Source: JAWWBN01 sp033720955 (lineage in GTDB: Bacteria > Acidobacteriota > Thermoanaerobaculia > Multivoradales > JAHEKO01). Taken from it: a stretch of 9,875 nucleotides of DNA. The position numbers and the translations under genes were made by a program. The notes beneath the pieces were generated by a model. It did no database searches and was not told the origin of the DNA. It saw only the letters and a list, made by a program, of their open reading frames with translations. The stretch lies in contig JAWWBN010000142.1 of NCBI GenBank assembly GCA_033720955.1, forward strand, positions 1-9,875, read 5' to 3'. Positions within the stretch are counted from its first letter, which is position 1, and each line of letters begins with the position of its first letter. Positions 7,132 through 9,875 of this stretch are shown here, in pieces.

Positions 7132-7208
7132 TGGTAGGCCCGAGCGGACTCGAACCGCTGACCTCTACGATGTCAACGTAGCGCTCTAACCAACTGAGCT
7201 ACGGGCCT
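7132..7208 (-). tRNA. tRNA-Val (anticodon GAC)
   Basis: Full cloverleaf on the minus strand. The acceptor is AGGCCCG/CGGGCCT, the D arm GCTC-AGTTGGTTA-GAGC, the anticodon stem CTACG/CGTAG with loop TTGACAT, the variable loop AGGTC, and the T arm AGCGG-TTCGAGT-CCGCT. The discriminator is A (7135) and CCA is encoded (7134-7132). Anticodon GAC (7174-7172) reads the valine codons GUC and GUU. It is first in the tRNA-Val pair, about 35 nt downstream of the predicted transcription start, so a short 5' leader would be removed by RNase P. Confidence 0.97.
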
Positions 7209-7249
7209 CCGCCGCCGCCCGCCGAGCCGTCGGCGAGCGCCGAAGGAGC

Positions 7250-7279
7250 ACCCTAGCAGAGCCCCGAAGCGGAGGTCAA
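7250..7279 (-). promoter_or_regulatory. Probable promoter of the tRNA-Val pair (and thrS)
   Basis: On the minus strand, TTGACC (7279-7274), an 18-nt spacer, then TAGGGT (7255-7250), which keeps the key T, A and final T of the -10 box. Transcription would begin near 7243, about 35 nt before the first tRNA. It lies in the 95-nt gap after the stop of the sulfatase-like gene. As no promoter is evident between the tRNAs and thrS, it may serve all three. Confidence 0.6.
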
Positions 7280-7303
7280 CGGGGCCGGCCGAGCCGCCAC
7301 CGG

Positions 7304-9454
7304 CTAGCCCCCCAGGCGCCGCAGCCAGATCCGCGCCCGCTCGATGTCGGCGGCGTAGCGGCCCGGGGGCGCCTCGGCCACGAACCGGCGCAGCGCCCCG
7401 CGGGCGGCCTCCAGCTCACCCAGCTCCATCGCCACGACCGCGGCGTTGTAGAGGACGTCGAAGTCGCGGGGGTCGCGCCCGGCCGCCTTGCGCAGCGCCG
7501 CGAGCGCGTCGCGCTTCTCGCCCAGGTTGTAGAGGGCGGTGCCCAGGTAGTTCCAGGCCAGCGGCAGCTCCGGGTTGAGGTCCAGCGCCCGGCGCGCCGC
7601 GGCGCGCGCCGCCGTCCACTCCTCGCGCCGCAGGGCCACCAGCGCCAGGCTCTCGTGGATCACCGGGTCGCTGGGGGCGAGAGCCGCGGCCCGCTCCAGC
7701 ACCCGCCGCGCGTCGGCCTGACGGCCGGCCTCCGAGTAGACCACCCCCAGGGTCTGCAGCAGTTGCGGGTCATCCTCCCCGGCCAGTGGCTCGAGCACCT
7801 CCACCGCCTCCGCCGCGCGGCCGGCCTCGGCCAGGGAGAGACCGAGCTGACGCAGCAGGGCGGGGCTGGCGGCGTTGCGGGCGCGCGCGGCGAACATCGC
7901 CTCGAGGGCGCCGGCCAGGTCGCCCCGCTGGAGCAGCACCTGGGCCAGGTAGTAGTGGGCGATCCGCATCTCGGGCCGCTCGGCGAGGACCTCCCGGGTG
8001 GTCCGGGCCGCCTCGTCCAGCCGGCCCCGCTGGTAGAGGTCGATCACCCGGTGCATCTTGCGGTCCAGGTGCACCAGCCGCTTCGGGTCGTCGGCGGCGG
8101 TGAACTCGGCCCGCGCCGGGGCGTCGCCGCCCAGGTACCCCAGGCTCTGGAGCGCGCGGCGCTCCTCCGGCGAGGAGGGCAGCCGCTCGGGCGGCCAGGA
8201 CGACTCCTCCGGAAGCCGGGCGGCCAGCCGGCGCGCCCGCTGCCGCTCCCGGTCGACGAGGTTGCGCGTCTCGGCCGGGTCGGCGCCCAGGTCGTAGAGC
8301 TCGGGGAGCGGCAGCGCGATCAGCTTGTGGCTCCCCGCCAGGGTGCCGCGGAGGGGCGCCCAGCCGCGGTCCAGGGTCGCGGTCAGGGCCTCGAAGTAGG
8401 TCGCCGCGTCCGGCTCCGGAGGGCCCAGCAGCGAGCGCCCGGAGAGCCCCTCCGGCGGCTGGAGACCGACTGCGCGCAGGAGGGTGGGCAGGAGATCCAC
8501 GTGGCGGGCGGGCCGCGGGTCGCTCCCCGCCGGCAGGCCCCGGGCCCAGAGCACGAGAGGCACGCGGAGGGTGGGCTCGTAGGCGAACAGGCCGTGGGTC
8601 AGCTCGCCGTGGTCGCCCAGGGCCTCGCCGTGGTCGGAGGTGACGGCGATCAGCGTCGGCGCCTCCCGCCCCTCCAGGAAGGGGGTCAGCAGGGGCGCGA
8701 GATGGGCGTCGGTGGCCGCCACCTCGCCGCGGTAGGGGTCGGCGGCGAAGCGGGTGGCGAAGGGCTCGGGAGGCTCGTAGGGGGCGTGGGGGTCGAACAG
8801 GTGGAGCCAGAGCAGACGCCGCTGCCCGTCGTGGGCGCGCCACCACTCCAGGCCCCGCCGCACCACCTCGCTCCCGGGCCGCTCGGCGGGGACGATCTCG
8901 GCGGGGTGCGAGCCGAGCGGGAGCTCCTCGTCGTAGAAGTCGAAGCCCCGGGCCAGGCCGAAGCGGGAGGCCAGCGGAAAGGCCCCGATCACCGCGCCGG
9001 TGGCGAAGCCGGCGTCGCGGAGCTCGGTGGCCAGGGTGGGGATCCCGTCGGGCAGGCGGAAGCCCCGGTTGTCGCGCACGCCGTGCCGGTAGGGGTAGAG
9101 CCCGGTCAGGATGTTGGCGTGGGAGGGCAGGGTCACGACGTTGTGCGCGTGGGCCCGGGGGTAGACCCGCCCCTCCGCCGCCAGCCGGTCGAGGACCGGA
9201 GTCTCCGCCCGCTCGTCCCCCAGAAAACCGAGGCGGTCCGCCCGCAGGGTGTCGAGGGTGACGAGGAGGACGTTCTCGACCGAGACGTCGACCGCCGGCA
9301 GAGCCTCGGCGGATGAGGCCCCCGTGCGGTCGGCCGGCCCCCCGACCGCCCCCTCCCCCACCGCCGTCTCGCCCCCGCCGCACGCCCCGGCGACGAGAGC
9401 CAGCAGCAGCGCTCCCCATCCCCTCGTGAGCCACCCGTCCCGCATCGCCCGCAT
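7304..9454 (-). CDS. Sulfatase-like (alkaline phosphatase superfamily) lipoprotein fused to TPR repeats
   Basis: 716-residue probable lipoprotein. Residues 8-25 form a signal with a lipobox-like VAGAC (C25), followed by a low-complexity Gly/Glu/Ala linker to about 55. Residues 60-400 are an alkaline-phosphatase-superfamily domain of the sulfatase/phosphodiesterase type: LLVTLDTLRADR (D68), VTLPSHANILTGLYP (107-121), HLFDPHAPY (218-226), TSDHGEALGDHGELTHG (272-288; D274, H275, H287) and LYDLGADPAETRNL (386-399). At the nucleophile position, where sulfatases have Cys or Ser in CxPxR, this protein has T108 and then H112, so a formylglycine sulfatase is unlikely; phosphoester or phosphotransfer chemistry is more plausible. 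Residues about 465-716 are TPR repeats (e.g. LGTALYNLGEKRDALAALRKA), a protein-binding surface. The ATG at 9454 is preferred for GAGGG five bases upstream, but ATG 9445 fits a leaderless transcript. It is divergent from the FG-GAP gene. Substrate unknown. Confidence 0.88.
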   Translation of the reverse strand: MRAMRDGWLTRGWGALLLALVAGACGGGETAVGEGAVGGPADRTGASSAEALPAVDVSVENVLLVTLDTLRADRLGFLGDERAETPVLDRLAAEGRVYPRAHAHNVVTLPSHANILTGLYPYRHGVRDNRGFRLPDGIPTLATELRDAGFATGAVIGAFPLASRFGLARGFDFYDEELPLGSHPAEIVPAERPGSEVVRRGLEWWRAHDGQRRLLWLHLFDPHAPYEPPEPFATRFAADPYRGEVAATDAHLAPLLTPFLEGREAPTLIAVTSDHGEALGDHGELTHGLFAYEPTLRVPLVLWARGLPAGSDPRPARHVDLLPTLLRAVGLQPPEGLSGRSLLGPPEPDAATYFEALTATLDRGWAPLRGTLAGSHKLIALPLPELYDLGADPAETRNLVDRERQRARRLAARLPEESSWPPERLPSSPEERRALQSLGYLGGDAPARAEFTAADDPKRLVHLDRKMHRVIDLYQRGRLDEAARTTREVLAERPEMRIAHYYLAQVLLQRGDLAGALEAMFAARARNAASPALLRQLGLSLAEAGRAAEAVEVLEPLAGEDDPQLLQTLGVVYSEAGRQADARRVLERAAALAPSDPVIHESLALVALRREEWTAARAAARRALDLNPELPLAWNYLGTALYNLGEKRDALAALRKAAGRDPRDFDVLYNAAVVAMELGELEAARGALRRFVAEAPPGRYAADIERARIWLRRLGG

Positions 9455-9481
9455 CTTAGCCCTCGCCCCGGGCCCACCCAA
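9453..9481 (-). promoter_or_regulatory. Possible promoter of the sulfatase-like/TPR gene
   Basis: On the minus strand, TTGGGT (9481-9476), a 17-nt spacer, then TAAGAT (9458-9453). The -10 box overlaps the ATG at 9454, and transcription would begin near 9446, one base before a second in-frame ATG at 9445. If real, the gene is translated from a near-leaderless mRNA and starts with MRDGWLTRG. The match is moderate. Confidence 0.4.
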
Positions 9482-9492
9482 GACGCCGGCGA

Positions 9493-9502
9493 GGGAGCTC
9501 CC
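9493..9502. promoter_or_regulatory. Palindrome midway between divergent promoter elements
   Basis: Perfect 10-bp palindrome GGGAGCTCCC centred at 9497.5, almost exactly midway between the two -35-like boxes (9476-9481 and 9513-9518). The position suits a shared operator, but a 10-bp palindrome is not rare at this GC content. Confidence 0.25.
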
Positions 9503-9512
9503 GTCGGCCCGC

Positions 9513-9542
9513 TGGACGCCCTCTCCCCGACCCCGCTACATT
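9513..9542 (+). promoter_or_regulatory. Probable promoter of the FG-GAP/CRTAC1 gene
   Basis: TGGACG (9513-9518), an 18-nt spacer, then TACATT (9537-9542). Placing the last T at -7 puts the transcription start at 9549, which is the A of the ATG. There is no ribosome site between the box and the ATG (CTCTTG only), so a leaderless mRNA is the simplest reading. Confidence 0.5.
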
Positions 9543-9548
9543 CTCTTG

Positions 9549-9875
9549 ATGGCATCGGCGGCCCCGCAGCGAACCCCCCGCGGCCCCCTCCCGGCGGCCC
9601 TGTGCCTGCTCGCCCCGCTCTCCGGCGCCGCCGCCCCGCTGCCCGCCGAGACGCCCCCGTTCACCGAGGAGGCCGCCGCCACCGGCCTCGACTTCGTGCA
9701 CTTCAACGGCATGTCGGGCGAGTACTACTACGTGGAGATCGTGGGACCCGGTGCCGCGCTGTTCGACGCCGACGGAGACGGAGACCTCGACGCTTACCTG
9801 GTCCAGGGCACGATGCTGGGACCCTCCAAGACGCTGGACGACGCCCTCATCCCGCCGGGCGCTGACCAGCCGCTG
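9549..9875 (+). CDS. Secreted CRTAC1-type FG-GAP/VCBS repeat protein (N-terminal part)
   Basis: First 109 codons of a gene cut by the right edge. Residues 1-31 look like a signal peptide: arginines at 8 and 11, then a hydrophobic LPAALCLLAPLSGAAA. The mature start has the pattern typical of CRTAC1-family proteins: PFTEEAAATGLDFVHFNGMSGE (37-58), then YYYVEIVGPGAALFDADGDGDLDAYLVQG (59-87). DADGDGDLD (73-81) is the calcium-binding loop of an FG-GAP/VCBS blade of a beta-propeller. Such proteins are exported, and most have no known substrate; full family members are usually several hundred residues. The reading frame is set by this motif. The ATG at 9549 lacks a ribosome site but follows a -10-like TACATT by six bases, which suggests leaderless translation. 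The divergent neighbour is the sulfatase-like/TPR lipoprotein, 94 nt away, so joint regulation is possible. Confidence 0.88.
   Translation, partial: MASAAPQRTPRGPLPAALCLLAPLSGAAAPLPAETPPFTEEAAATGLDFVHFNGMSGEYYYVEIVGPGAALFDADGDGDLDAYLVQGTMLGPSKTLDDALIPPGADQPL

Noticed and set aside
7023..7208. Repeated sequence pair that could look like a two-unit CRISPR or direct repeat
   Set aside because: Both copies fold into complete tRNA cloverleaves with encoded CCA, which fully explains the repeats.
7655..9316. A 553-codon plus-strand frame opposite the sulfatase-like gene
   Set aside because: It is a shadow of a coding strand with clear alkaline-phosphatase-superfamily and TPR motifs.
9455..9481. 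A TTG start at 9481 for the sulfatase-like gene
   Set aside because: TTG is the weakest choice and lengthens the n-region. ATG 9454, or the leaderless ATG 9445, gives a normal lipoprotein signal.
9602..9865. An 87-codon arginine-rich frame at the right end
   Set aside because: The frame starting at 9549 encodes the FG-GAP calcium-binding motif and a signal peptide; this one is out of frame with it and gives only Arg-rich sequence.

Overview
The window is about 9.9 kb of very GC-rich bacterial DNA, densely coding on both strands. Almost every gene has an open shadow frame on the opposite strand. The organism cannot be fixed from the sequence alone. The mix of a lipoprotein-like alkaline-phosphatase-superfamily/TPR fusion, a CRTAC1-type FG-GAP protein, a modular secreted subtilase and a Bacillus-like cysteine cluster in PheS suits an uncultured Acidobacteriota (Thermoanaerobaculia-like) or a deltaproteobacterial/myxobacterial relative. 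That placement is inference.

Layout from left to right. (1) A leftward translation operon: rpmI (L35, GTG start), rplT (L20), then pheS (GTG start, 4 nt after the rplT stop), which runs off the left edge. A good sigma70-type promoter, GTGACA-N17-TACAAT, lies just upstream of rpmI. Two stem-loops sit between rpmI and rplT. (2) A rightward 1001-codon gene for a secreted bacillopeptidase F-like S8 protease with two cadherin/Ig-like modules, a MAM-like beta-sandwich and a C-terminal TGGGW domain. (3) Convergent with it, a leftward full-length thrS, preceded by two tandem tRNA-Val genes (anticodons GAC and CAC) and a promoter, TTGACC-N18-TAGGGT. No separate thrS promoter is visible, so tRNA-Val-tRNA-Val-thrS may be one transcription unit. 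(4) A leftward gene for a probable lipoprotein that fuses a sulfatase/phosphodiesterase-fold domain to TPR repeats. (5) Divergent from it, the first 109 codons of a secreted CRTAC1/FG-GAP-type protein, cut by the right edge.

The translation genes are the remains of the classical thrS-infC-rpmI-rplT-pheS-pheT cluster. Here infC is absent from its usual place and a secreted protease on the opposite strand separates thrS from rpmI. At the right end, both divergent genes have promoter-like elements placed so that transcription would begin at or within 1-2 nt of a start codon, which suggests leaderless mRNAs.

I did not find a clearly new defence, mobile or RNA-guided system: no CRISPR, transposase, integrase or phage genes are visible. 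The most worthwhile points are the broken translation cluster, the rpmI-rplT structured spacer, the leaderless divergent pair, and the threonine in place of the sulfatase nucleophile.
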